From Oscillospiraceae bacterium (lineage in GTDB: Bacteria; Bacillota; Clostridia; UBA1381): a stretch of 11,827 bases of DNA. Every line of letters begins with the position of its first letter. The first letter of the stretch is position 1. Positions 6,160 to 11,827 of this stretch are shown in pieces. A program made the position numbers and the translations under genes. Where the stretch lies: assembly GCA_022508725.1 (NCBI GenBank), contig JAFLUR010000040.1, positions 1 through 11,827 of the forward strand. The letters run 5' to 3'. The notes beneath the pieces were generated by a model, which saw only the letters and a program-made list of their open reading frames with translations, did no database searches and was not told where the DNA came from.

Positions 6160-7767
6160 TTAATTATTCGGTGTTTTTTGTATATACCATTCATATATAT
6201 TGGCAAATACATTTTCCGGTCCAGGAAGAATTTCTCCGACTATCCGGGTGCTGCATATGAGCGTTCCCTCACGGAAAAACAGCGGTATAAAGGGAGCGTC
6301 GTCGATGAACAGACTGCATATATCGCTGTAATAGGATACCAGAGCCTGCTTGTCGGTTATCATTCCTATGTCGTCAAGCAGCTTGTCCATATTCGGATTG
6401 CTGTAGGTGAAATAATTGCCGCTTGATGAGAGCAGCATGGACGGATCCATATTATTCGGCAGTGTTATCTCACACACAGCCATATCAAATTGTTTGAGGG
6501 AGAGCTCGCTGCGGTATTCGTCATACGAAAGCGCGCGGACTCCCGCGGGAATGCCGAAGCTTATGAACTTTTCCGCTATTTCATTTGCGATATCCAGCTT
6601 TTCCTCATTTTCCCCGTTGACAAGGATATTAAAGCTGAGCTTTTGCGGTGCGTTGTTGAAGGTTCTGCTGAAACCCCCGTCCTCGCCTCTTACCCAGCCG
6701 TCAAGAGCCAAAAGCTCCTCCGCCTTTGCCGGGTCGTATTCGTACACTTCATTATGCGCCATATAATACCATGAATCGGGATTTATCGGGACATCGGTTC
6801 TCGTTCCTCTTTGATATATGATATTCTTCATTATCGATTCTTTATCGATAAGATATGAAAATGCCTGTCTTGTGCTCTTTCCCCAGAATACGGAATTATA
6901 AAAATTCATTCCTATAAGGGTGAGGTCGTTTGACGTGTAGCTGTACATATTGTTTTTGCCCTTGGGATTGTATTTTGACAAATTCACCGCGCGCCCCGTT
7001 ATGCAGTCCACCTCATTCGCGCCGAACGCATATATTGCCATCTGCTTATCGGTCATTGTCATAAGCGACACTTCCTTTATGCCCGGGATAATATCATGCC
7101 AATTTTCGTTTGCGGTGAGCTTTAATTCCTTCACATCGCCCCTGCCCGCATATCTGTACGCGCCGGTACCGTTCGGAACAAACGTTTGGTCGGCGGCGTA
7201 TGAGGATTTGTTTTTCACTATCGGAAAGGTAAGCAGCGACACAAAATTCGCCACGGGTTTCGATAAATTGAAAACGACCGTGTTTTCGCCCGACGTCTCG
7301 CATGATCTCACGTCACGCACATATTCGAGATATTTTCCTTTATAATTCTTTACAAGCTCAAAGGTGTATTTTACGTCATTCGCGGTAAACTTGGCTCCGT
7401 CATGGAATACTACGCCGTTTTTCAGCCGGACGGTCACTTTTTTTCCTCCGTCCGAAACGGTGTATCCTTCGGCAAGGACCGGCTTTGCGGTATAATCCCC
7501 GGTTACGTCGAACAGCGGCTCATATATAAGTCTCATTGCCTCTCTTACCGATGATGATTTCGTAAAAAGAGGGTTGAGTGTGTCATATTCGTATATCGGA
7601 AGTCTTAATACCCCTTCATTCCGGTCGATAACAAGCTCATTGCCGTCCGTCCCGCCGTTTTCAGCCGGGTTTTGATTTTCGATGCCCGGAATATTCGGAA
7701 TATCAATATCGCACGCCGATAAAAATACCGTAAGCACCGCAAGAATTATATATATCGATCTTTTCAA
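6160..7767 (-). CDS. Oligopeptide-type ABC transporter substrate-binding lipoprotein
   Basis: This 535-residue extracytoplasmic binding protein is of the SBP_bac_5 family (PF00496; Opp/Dpp/nickel type). From the TTG at 7767 it has a lipoprotein signal: a KR n-region, a hydrophobic core, and lipobox LSAC with Cys19 as the expected lipidated residue. The family signature follows: EPLFDVTGDYTAKPVLAEGY, VRLKNGVVFHDGAKFTANDV, and later TRQAFSYLIDKESI. The TTG is chosen because AAAAGGAG (7778-7785) lies 10 nt upstream and a signal peptide begins directly; an in-frame TTG at 7806 would give an unsuitable longer N-terminus. It follows uvrC by 35 bp. No permease or ATPase genes are in the window, so it is an orphan that must share a translocator or act as a solute receptor. 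Ligand unknown. Confidence 0.92.
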   Translation of the reverse strand: MKRSIYIILAVLTVFLSACDIDIPNIPGIENQNPAENGGTDGNELVIDRNEGVLRLPIYEYDTLNPLFTKSSSVREAMRLIYEPLFDVTGDYTAKPVLAEGYTVSDGGKKVTVRLKNGVVFHDGAKFTANDVKYTFELVKNYKGKYLEYVRDVRSCETSGENTVVFNLSKPVANFVSLLTFPIVKNKSSYAADQTFVPNGTGAYRYAGRGDVKELKLTANENWHDIIPGIKEVSLMTMTDKQMAIYAFGANEVDCITGRAVNLSKYNPKGKNNMYSYTSNDLTLIGMNFYNSVFWGKSTRQAFSYLIDKESIMKNIIYQRGTRTDVPINPDSWYYMAHNEVYEYDPAKAEELLALDGWVRGEDGGFSRTFNNAPQKLSFNILVNGENEEKLDIANEIAEKFISFGIPAGVRALSYDEYRSELSLKQFDMAVCEITLPNNMDPSMLLSSSGNYFTYSNPNMDKLLDDIGMITDKQALVSYYSDICSLFIDDAPFIPLFFREGTLICSTRIVGEILPGPENVFANIYEWYIQKTPNN

Positions 7768-7802
7768 ATTGTATTCGCTCCTTTTACATTGCCGCAAGGC
7801 TG

Positions 7803-9698
7803 TCAATTTCCTTGTTCCCCGTGAAAACAGTCGTACAGAATTTTTGCCGTTCTTTTATCTGTGGCCGCCGCAAGCTCCTCCTCCGGCGCGTTTCTCATAT
7901 TCTCAATTGTTTTGAACCTTTCAAATAACATCTTCCGCCTTTTTTCGCCTATTCCCTTTATATCGTCAAGCTCCGATCTGACGGCGTTCTTTTCCCTGAG
8001 CTGTCTGTGATAGCCTATCGCACAGCGGTGGACCTCATCCTGTATTCTCGTGACAAACGCGAATATATTGCTTATCATGGATATTTCTATTTCGCGTCCG
8101 CTTGAATCTACCATTGCGCGGGTTCTGTGCCTGTCGTCCTTAACCATGCCGAACAGCGGTATATCGCAGTCTATCTCCTCGAAAAGCTCCTTTATGACCG
8201 AAACGTGTCCCGCGCCGCCGTCAAGGAATATGCAGTCGGGAAGAGGCAGAAATTTTGCGTTTTCCCGCTCAAGCTCTCCCGCGTTTATCCGATTTTCTTC
8301 GTCAAGCGCCTCGCGCATACGCCGGTAGATAACCTCGCGCATCGCGGCGTAATCGTTCGCCTGTCTGTCCGCGCCCGTATCGGTAAGGCTCTTTATTTTG
8401 AATTTCCGGTAATTTTTCCTGTCCGCAATTCCGTTTGTAAACACGACCATCGCCGCGACATTATCGCTTCCGGATATATTGGATATATCGTATGATTCGA
8501 TCCTTACGGGGTCCCTTTCAAGACCCAGCAGACTTTTTAATTTGGGCAGTATGCTCTTTTTTTCTTCCGCTTTCAGCTTTTCCGTCTTGTAATTTTGCGC
8601 CGCAAGCAGGGCGTTTTCCTTAACGAGTGCCACAAGCTTTTTCTTATCGCCCCTCTTGGGAACGGTGAGCTTTACCGATTTTCCGGCTTTTTCGGAAAGA
8701 AATCCGCATATAAGCTCCTCGTCGTCCACCGCAAATTCCGATATGATCTCCTCCGGCACATAGGCTGCCGCCGAGTAAAACAGCTTGATAAAATCGGTCG
8801 TTACGGCCTCACAGCTTGTATCGGTCGTATCGGCATTTTCCATGCGATAATTTTCGCGTCCGATGACCTTGCCCTCTCTTACAAAAAACACCTCGACAAA
8901 TGCAAGGCTCATATCGCAGGATATCGCTATTATGTCGGAATTCGTATGCTTTGAAGCATTTATCACCTTCTGGCTCTCATCAAGCTTTTCTATCGCCGCT
9001 ATTTTATCGCGTATGTCCGCGGCACGCTCATATTCAAGCTCCCGCGCGTATTTTTTCATGCGTTCGTTTAGGTCTTTTAGGATACTGCCGTGATTTCCGG
9101 AAAGAAAGGAGCATATATCCGAGAAAACCTGTCTGTACTCCTCAAGGGAAACCTTTCCCGTGCAGGGCGCAAAGCAATTTTTTATGTGATAATTCAGACA
9201 GGGGCGTCCTTTGCCTATATCATCGGGGAATTTTCTGCCGCATACGGGCGGCGAAAAAATTTTCCGCACGACTTCGAGAGTGTTTCGCACGGTGTTTGAG
9301 CCGGTGTAAGGTCCGAAATATTTCGCGCCGTCGTCGCGGCATTTGCGTGTGGTCGTGATTTTCGGATAATCCTCGTTCATCGTTACCTTTATATACGGAT
9401 AATGCTTGTCGTCTTTAAGCAGAATATTGTATCTCGGACGATATTTTTTTATAAGATTACATTCAAGCGCCAGCGCTTCAAGCTCGGTATCGGTTATGAT
9501 ATATTCAAAATACGCGACATTCGCCACCATCGCTTTTACCTTCGGCGTGTGATTTTTTCCGCTGCCGAAATACTGTCTTACACGATTTTTGAGTATTTTC
9601 GCCTTTCCCACATAAATAACGGTATCATCGGAGGAGTGCATAATATATACTCCCGGGCGTTCGGGAAGCATTTTAAGCTCGTTTTGCAAATCAAACAT
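7803..9698 (-). CDS. uvrC: UvrABC excinuclease subunit C
   Basis: UvrC makes both incisions around a DNA lesion held by UvrB. From the ATG at 9698 it has 631 residues, the usual size. The N-terminal GIY-YIG nuclease holds GVY (16-18), YVG (29-31), Arg39 and Glu79. Four cysteines (153, 167, 175, 179) follow. The UVR helix pair that contacts UvrB spans about 204-239. The RNase H-like nuclease has likely catalytic Asp404, Asp493 and His557, plus Asp449. A helix-hairpin-helix region begins near IKGIGEKR (580). An ATG at 9707 lies only 4 nt after GGAG; ATG 9698 matches the family's MFD start and has better spacing. I see no LexA box or clear own promoter. It heads the run of leftward genes ending in MATE. 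Confidence 0.97.
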   Translation of the reverse strand: MFDLQNELKMLPERPGVYIMHSSDDTVIYVGKAKILKNRVRQYFGSGKNHTPKVKAMVANVAYFEYIITDTELEALALECNLIKKYRPRYNILLKDDKHYPYIKVTMNEDYPKITTTRKCRDDGAKYFGPYTGSNTVRNTLEVVRKIFSPPVCGRKFPDDIGKGRPCLNYHIKNCFAPCTGKVSLEEYRQVFSDICSFLSGNHGSILKDLNERMKKYARELEYERAADIRDKIAAIEKLDESQKVINASKHTNSDIIAISCDMSLAFVEVFFVREGKVIGRENYRMENADTTDTSCEAVTTDFIKLFYSAAAYVPEEIISEFAVDDEELICGFLSEKAGKSVKLTVPKRGDKKKLVALVKENALLAAQNYKTEKLKAEEKKSILPKLKSLLGLERDPVRIESYDISNISGSDNVAAMVVFTNGIADRKNYRKFKIKSLTDTGADRQANDYAAMREVIYRRMREALDEENRINAGELERENAKFLPLPDCIFLDGGAGHVSVIKELFEEIDCDIPLFGMVKDDRHRTRAMVDSSGREIEISMISNIFAFVTRIQDEVHRCAIGYHRQLREKNAVRSELDDIKGIGEKRRKMLFERFKTIENMRNAPEEELAAATDKRTAKILYDCFHGEQGN

Positions 9699-9762
9699 AC
9701 AAATCATTCCTCTCCGTACCGTAAATTTATGTATTCTGCGGACCGGCAGGCGGGGTCATATG

Positions 9763-9793
9763 AAAAAGAGAAGTCCCAATACGAAACTTCCCT
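9763..9793 (-). terminator. Terminator-like hairpin between HPr and uvrC
   Basis: On the minus strand AGGGAAGT (9793-9786) pairs with ACTTCTCT (9774-9767) over an 11-nt loop, with one G-T pair, and runs straight into Ts. It should end the HPr message. A GC-rich outer stem, CGGCAGG (9802-9796) with CCTGCCG (9750-9744), encloses it, so the whole could also act as a leader structure ahead of uvrC if readthrough occurs. Confidence 0.65.
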
Positions 9794-9829
9794 AACCTGC
9801 CGATTATTAAATAATTTTACAAGGTTTTG

Positions 9830-10093
9830 TTATTCAACAAAATTGGAATTGATCAAATCCACAAGAGTGTTGACCGCCGCTTCTTCATCGGCGCCGTCAG
9901 CCATAATATTGATGGTCGTACCCTTTGTTATACCGAGCGACAATACTCCGAGCAGACTTTTTGCATTTACCTTTCTTTCGTCCTTCTCCACCCATATGGT
10001 AGACTTGAACTCATTGGCTTTCTGGATAAAAAATGTAGCAGGTCTTGCGTGAAGCCCAACCTGATTTTGTACAGAAACGTCTTTTGAAAACAT
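9830..10093 (-). CDS. HPr-family phosphocarrier protein
   Basis: This 87-residue HPr has GLHARPAT with the phosphorylatable His15 and SLLGVLSLG with Ser46. In Firmicutes, enzyme I phosphorylates His15 for sugar uptake, while HPr kinase phosphorylates Ser46 so that HPr can assist CcpA in catabolite repression. Having both residues means it is competent for both, unlike Crh, which lacks His15. The ATG at 10093 has GAGGGGG (10104-10110) at 10-nt spacing. No ptsI or sugar-specific PTS gene lies in the window. Its place beside uvrC recalls the uvrC/whiA/crh neighbourhood of other Firmicutes, although whiA and its partners are absent here. It has its own promoter and a hairpin after its stop. Naming it ptsH would assume it is the genome's main HPr, so no symbol is given. 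Confidence 0.95.
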   Translation of the reverse strand: MFSKDVSVQNQVGLHARPATFFIQKANEFKSTIWVEKDERKVNAKSLLGVLSLGITKGTTINIMADGADEEAAVNTLVDLINSNFVE

Positions 10094-10174
10094 AATAAAA
10101 ATGCCCCCTCAAATAATTTATGAAAACTCACTTCTTTAAATAATACTCTTACAAATCAACATAAGCATACATTA

Positions 10175-10203
10175 AGTATATTATAAAACGGACCTATCGT
10201 CAA
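10175..10203 (-). promoter_or_regulatory. Promoter of the HPr gene
   Basis: On the minus strand TTGACG (10203-10198) and TATACT (10180-10175) are separated by 17 bp; each differs from consensus at one base. An overlapping TATAAT would leave only a 12-bp spacer and is not favoured. Upstream is a pure A/T dyad (ATATATTTT-TGG-AAAATATAT, 10203-10223) that could serve as an UP element. The leader is about 75 nt. Confidence 0.75.
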
Positions 10204-10242
10204 TATATTTTTGGAAAATATATATTTTTTGTTTATTTTGCT

Positions 10243-11415
10243 TTATTCCCCGAAAGTGTTTAAGCTATTTTCGGTAACTTCCACAATATCATCGGCAGCA
10301 GCATTTCCCGGTGTTCCATCGGCGCCGCCCGGCGCGGGGGTTTCCGCCGCATCCTTTTTTCCGGCAAATGACATATCCGCATCCCTGAGAAGCTCTCTTA
10401 CCTTCGAGTCTATCTCTGCGGTGAATTCGGGATTTTCCGCCATATATCTGCGTATATTGTCACGGCCCTGACCGAGCTTTTCTCCGTTGTACGAAAACCA
10501 CGAACCGCTTTTTTGGATAACGTCCAGATCTATCGCCACATCGAGAATATTTCCCTCTTTTGAAATGCCCTCGCCGTATATTATGTCAAATTCCGCCTCA
10601 CGGAAAGGCGGGGCGACCTTGTTTTTCACTATTTTGGTTTTTGTTCTGACGCCTACCACTTCCGTTCCGTTTTTGAGGACTTCGGATTTTCTTACCTCGA
10701 TACGGACCGACGAGAAGAATTTCAGCGCGCGTCCGCCGGTTGTGGTTTCGGGATTTCCGTAGGATATGCCGACCTTTTCTCTGAGCTGATTTATAAAAAT
10801 CACCGCCGTTCCGGAACGGTTTGTTATGGCAGTCAGCTTTCTTAAAGCCTGCGACATAAGACGCGCCAAAAGACCGACGTGCGCGTCGCCCATCGTTCCC
10901 TCTATTTCGGCTTTGGGAACAAGAGCCGCGACCGAATCGACCACGATAACGTCTATCGCTCCGCATCTCACGAGTGCCTCCGCTATATCGAGCGCCTGCT
11001 CACCCGTATCGGGCTGCGATATAAGCAGATTATCCACATCAACACCCAATTTTGCCGCATATACGGGGTCAAGCGCGTGTTCCGCGTCGATAAATGCCGC
11101 CTCGCCGCCCGCCTTTTGAGCCTGCGCTATAATATTCAGCGCGACCGTCGTCTTGCCCGATGATTCGGGACCGTATATTTCTATAACTCTGCCTCTCGGT
11201 ATTCCGCCTATTCCGAGCGCGACATCAAGCGTAAGCACGCCTGTGGGTATGGCTTCAACATTCAATGTGCTTCTTTCGCCCATCTTCATGATACTGCCCT
11301 TGCCGTACTGCTTTTCTATAGCCGACATTACCGAAACGACCGCTTTTTTTCTCTCTTCCGCCTCAAGCTTGCGTTCCACCGTCAGATTTTTTCCGAGTTT
11401 ATTTTTATCCGCCAT
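10243..11415 (-). CDS. recA: Recombinase RecA
   Basis: RecA forms the ATP-dependent filament on single-stranded DNA that drives strand exchange and triggers LexA self-cleavage. The product is 390 residues, longer than the E. coli protein of about 350. Walker A is GPESSGKT (82-89) and Walker B is VIVVD (156-160). Loop L1 lies around EIEGTMGDAHVG, and L2 includes NPETTTGGRALKFF from residue 221. The extra length is an N-terminal stretch of about 17 residues before the conserved EKQYGKGSIM, and an Ala/Gly/Pro-rich acidic tail after the RDADMSF helix. The ATG at 11415 has AAAGGG (11424-11429) at 8-nt spacing. It appears monocistronic, 149 bp before HPr. I see no clear terminator after it and no GAAC-N4-GTTC SOS box before it. 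Confidence 0.98.
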   Translation of the reverse strand: MADKNKLGKNLTVERKLEAEERKKAVVSVMSAIEKQYGKGSIMKMGERSTLNVEAIPTGVLTLDVALGIGGIPRGRVIEIYGPESSGKTTVALNIIAQAQKAGGEAAFIDAEHALDPVYAAKLGVDVDNLLISQPDTGEQALDIAEALVRCGAIDVIVVDSVAALVPKAEIEGTMGDAHVGLLARLMSQALRKLTAITNRSGTAVIFINQLREKVGISYGNPETTTGGRALKFFSSVRIEVRKSEVLKNGTEVVGVRTKTKIVKNKVAPPFREAEFDIIYGEGISKEGNILDVAIDLDVIQKSGSWFSYNGEKLGQGRDNIRRYMAENPEFTAEIDSKVRELLRDADMSFAGKKDAAETPAPGGADGTPGNAAADDIVEVTENSLNTFGE

Positions 11416-11440
11416 ATAAACATCCCTTTTAATTAAAATT

Positions 11441-11454
11441 CGGTGCTTTCACCG
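11441..11454 (-). promoter_or_regulatory. Small hairpin at the predicted 5' end of recA mRNA
   Basis: On the minus strand CGGTG-AAAG-CACCG forms a 5-bp GC-rich stem with a 4-nt loop. It begins about 7 nt past the -10 box, where transcription should start. The recA message would therefore carry a stem at its extreme 5' end, a position known in other bacteria to slow 5'-end-dependent decay. Confidence 0.55.
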
Positions 11455-11461
11455 TATCATA

Positions 11462-11490
11462 ATAATATCATAACAAGCCGAAAAAATCAA
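11462..11490 (-). promoter_or_regulatory. Probable recA promoter
   Basis: On the minus strand TTGATT (11490-11485) and TATTAT (11467-11462) are separated by 17 bp. This puts the start near 11455 and a leader of about 40 nt before the recA ATG. Confidence 0.65.
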
Positions 11491-11511
11491 GTGGAAAAGA
11501 CGGAATATAAT

Positions 11512-11528
11512 TTCGAATAAATTTCGAA
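11512..11528. repeat. Paired TTCGAA palindromes, 11-bp period
   Basis: ATTTCGAA occurs at 11510-11517 and again at 11521-11528, giving two TTCGAA dyads (11512-11517 and 11523-11528) one helical turn apart. They lie between the divergent recA and rightward promoters, a suitable place for a shared operator. They do not match the usual Firmicutes LexA site. Confidence 0.45.
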
Positions 11529-11553
11529 AACCGAAAAATCACCGGAAATAATC

Positions 11554-11582
11554 TTGACAAAAACACCGCAGTGTGATAAAAT
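11554..11582 (+). promoter_or_regulatory. Strong divergent promoter upstream of recA
   Basis: A perfect TTGACA (11554-11559) and TAAAAT (11577-11582) are separated by 17 bp, with an extended -10 TGA directly before the -10 box. The spacer contains ACAC-CGCA-GTGT (11563-11574). Transcription should start near 11589, just ahead of an AGGAAG sequence and the hairpin pair. Confidence 0.78.
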
Positions 11583-11588
11583 CCGGAT

Positions 11589-11656
11589 AAATAGGAAGCG
11601 GCTTTGACGTTTTTATTTAAAGTCGCTCATCTGCGAAACGGGCGACTGTCTTTTTA
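11589..11656 (+). ncRNA. Candidate short transcript or leader with two mutually exclusive hairpins
   Basis: From the predicted start, an 11-bp hairpin (11597-11607 with 11617-11627, two G-U pairs) forms first. A second hairpin (11621-11628 with 11640-11647, core AGTCGC/GCGACT) shares bases 11621-11627 with it, so only one can exist at a time. The second is followed by GTC and five T (11651-11655), as in an intrinsic terminator. The product would be a small RNA of about 68 nt, or a leader whose readthrough is controlled. It matches no riboswitch class that I recognise. The first hairpin also covers the AGGAAG and TTG of the overlapping small open frame. Confidence 0.4.
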
Positions 11657-11759
11657 TACCGTAATAATCGTACAAACGAAATCCGTATGCACCGTAATAT
11701 ACAACACTTCCTTTGGGAAGGCGCCGGAACAGCCGCCGCCGCTCCCGAATAATTTATAA
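11604..11759 (+). CDS. Candidate 51-residue small protein, doubtful
   Basis: A TTG at 11604 is 5 nt after AGGAAG (11593-11598) and about 15 nt after the predicted transcription start. The frame stays open for 51 codons to TAA at 11757-11759. The product starts MTFLFKVAHLRNG and ends with a proline-rich APEQPPPLPNNL. It has no recognised domain. The terminator-like hairpin lies inside the frame, so full translation needs readthrough. A frame this short can be open by chance, and the proline run comes from a GC-rich patch; I regard it as a guess worth testing. Confidence 0.2.
   Translation: MTFLFKVAHLRNGRLSFYTVIIVQTKSVCTVIYNTSFGKAPEQPPPLPNNL
11621..11655 (+). terminator. Terminator-like hairpin downstream of the divergent promoter
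   Basis: AGTCGCTC (11621-11628) and GGGCGACT (11640-11647) pair over 8 bp with one T-G, leaving an 11-nt loop. Three bases later come five T. The gap before the T run makes it weaker than the terminators after tRNA-Thr and at 2632-2662. Confidence 0.5.
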
Positions 11760-11779
11760 AGAATTTTTCAAAAATGTTA

Positions 11780-11788
11780 TGTTATAAT
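11780..11788 (+). promoter_or_regulatory. Extended -10 promoter reading out of the window
   Basis: TGT precedes a perfect TATAAT (11783-11788). The -35 region (about 11760-11765) is poor, as is common for extended -10 promoters. It probably serves a rightward gene that begins beyond the window edge. Confidence 0.5.
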
Positions 11789-11827
11789 TGATGTGTGACA
11801 AAAAGAAAGAGAATAGTTCCCAAATAT

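Larger units (their letters stand above)
11416..11827. other. 412-bp region upstream of recA: regulatory signals, no confident gene
   Basis: From left to right this stretch holds the recA ribosome binding site, 5' hairpin and promoter, a pair of TTCGAA palindromes, and a strong rightward promoter. Two overlapping hairpins ending in a T run follow. After that comes a GC-rich patch with a CTTCC-TTTG-GGAAG hairpin (11707-11720), and an extended -10 promoter near the edge. The only open frame of note is the weak 51-codon candidate listed separately. Confidence 0.7.

Noticed and set aside
9402..10052. A 216-codon rightward open frame spanning uvrC and HPr
   Set aside because: It is antisense to two confident genes and crosses their intergenic hairpin; no domain or start signal.
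10202..10223. A/T-only dyad after recA as its terminator
   Set aside because: On the minus strand there is no T run after the stem and no GC pairs, so termination is unlikely. It overlaps the HPr promoter and is better explained as an UP-like element.

Overview
The window looks like chromosomal housekeeping DNA from a low-to-mid GC Gram-positive bacterium, most likely class Clostridia. This rests on the adjacent rpsU-yqeY pair, strong AGGAGG-like ribosome binding sites, frequent GTG/TTG starts, an HPr with both His15 and Ser46, and RecA and UvrC sequences of Firmicutes type. No species can be named from the sequence. I see no prophage, insertion sequence, CRISPR array or defence system.

Left part (1-2662). 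A tRNA-Val gene cut by the window edge reads leftward from a perfect consensus promoter. Next, also leftward, is a small CmpB-like membrane protein gene. Reading rightward are rpsU (ribosomal protein bS21), a GatB/YqeY-domain gene and tRNA-Thr(CGT). These three appear to be one transcription unit: I find no usable separate promoter for the tRNA, and a strong terminator follows directly after its CCA. A second rightward unit carries a TIGR00266/AIM24-family gene behind its own promoter and a structured leader. It ends at a hairpin shared with the convergent genes.

Centre (2684-9698, all leftward). This is a tightly packed run in transcription order: uvrC, an oligopeptide-type substrate-binding lipoprotein, a BaiN/HI0933-family flavoprotein, a Cof-type HAD phosphatase and a MATE efflux protein. 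Gaps are 35 bp or less, which suggests co-transcription. The functions (DNA repair, solute capture, flavin redox, phosphatase, export) do not form an obvious pathway. The binding protein has no permease or ATPase partners in the window.

Right part (9763-11827). An HPr gene and recA each have a recognisable leftward promoter. A terminator-like hairpin separates HPr from uvrC. The 412 bp right of recA has no confident gene but is rich in signals. It holds the recA promoter with a hairpin near the expected mRNA 5' end, paired TTCGAA palindromes, and a strong divergent promoter. That promoter is followed by two mutually exclusive hairpins, the second terminator-like, so it may drive a short RNA or a regulated leader. 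A further extended -10 promoter reads out of the window. This divergent segment is the best candidate for something undescribed; the rest is ordinary.
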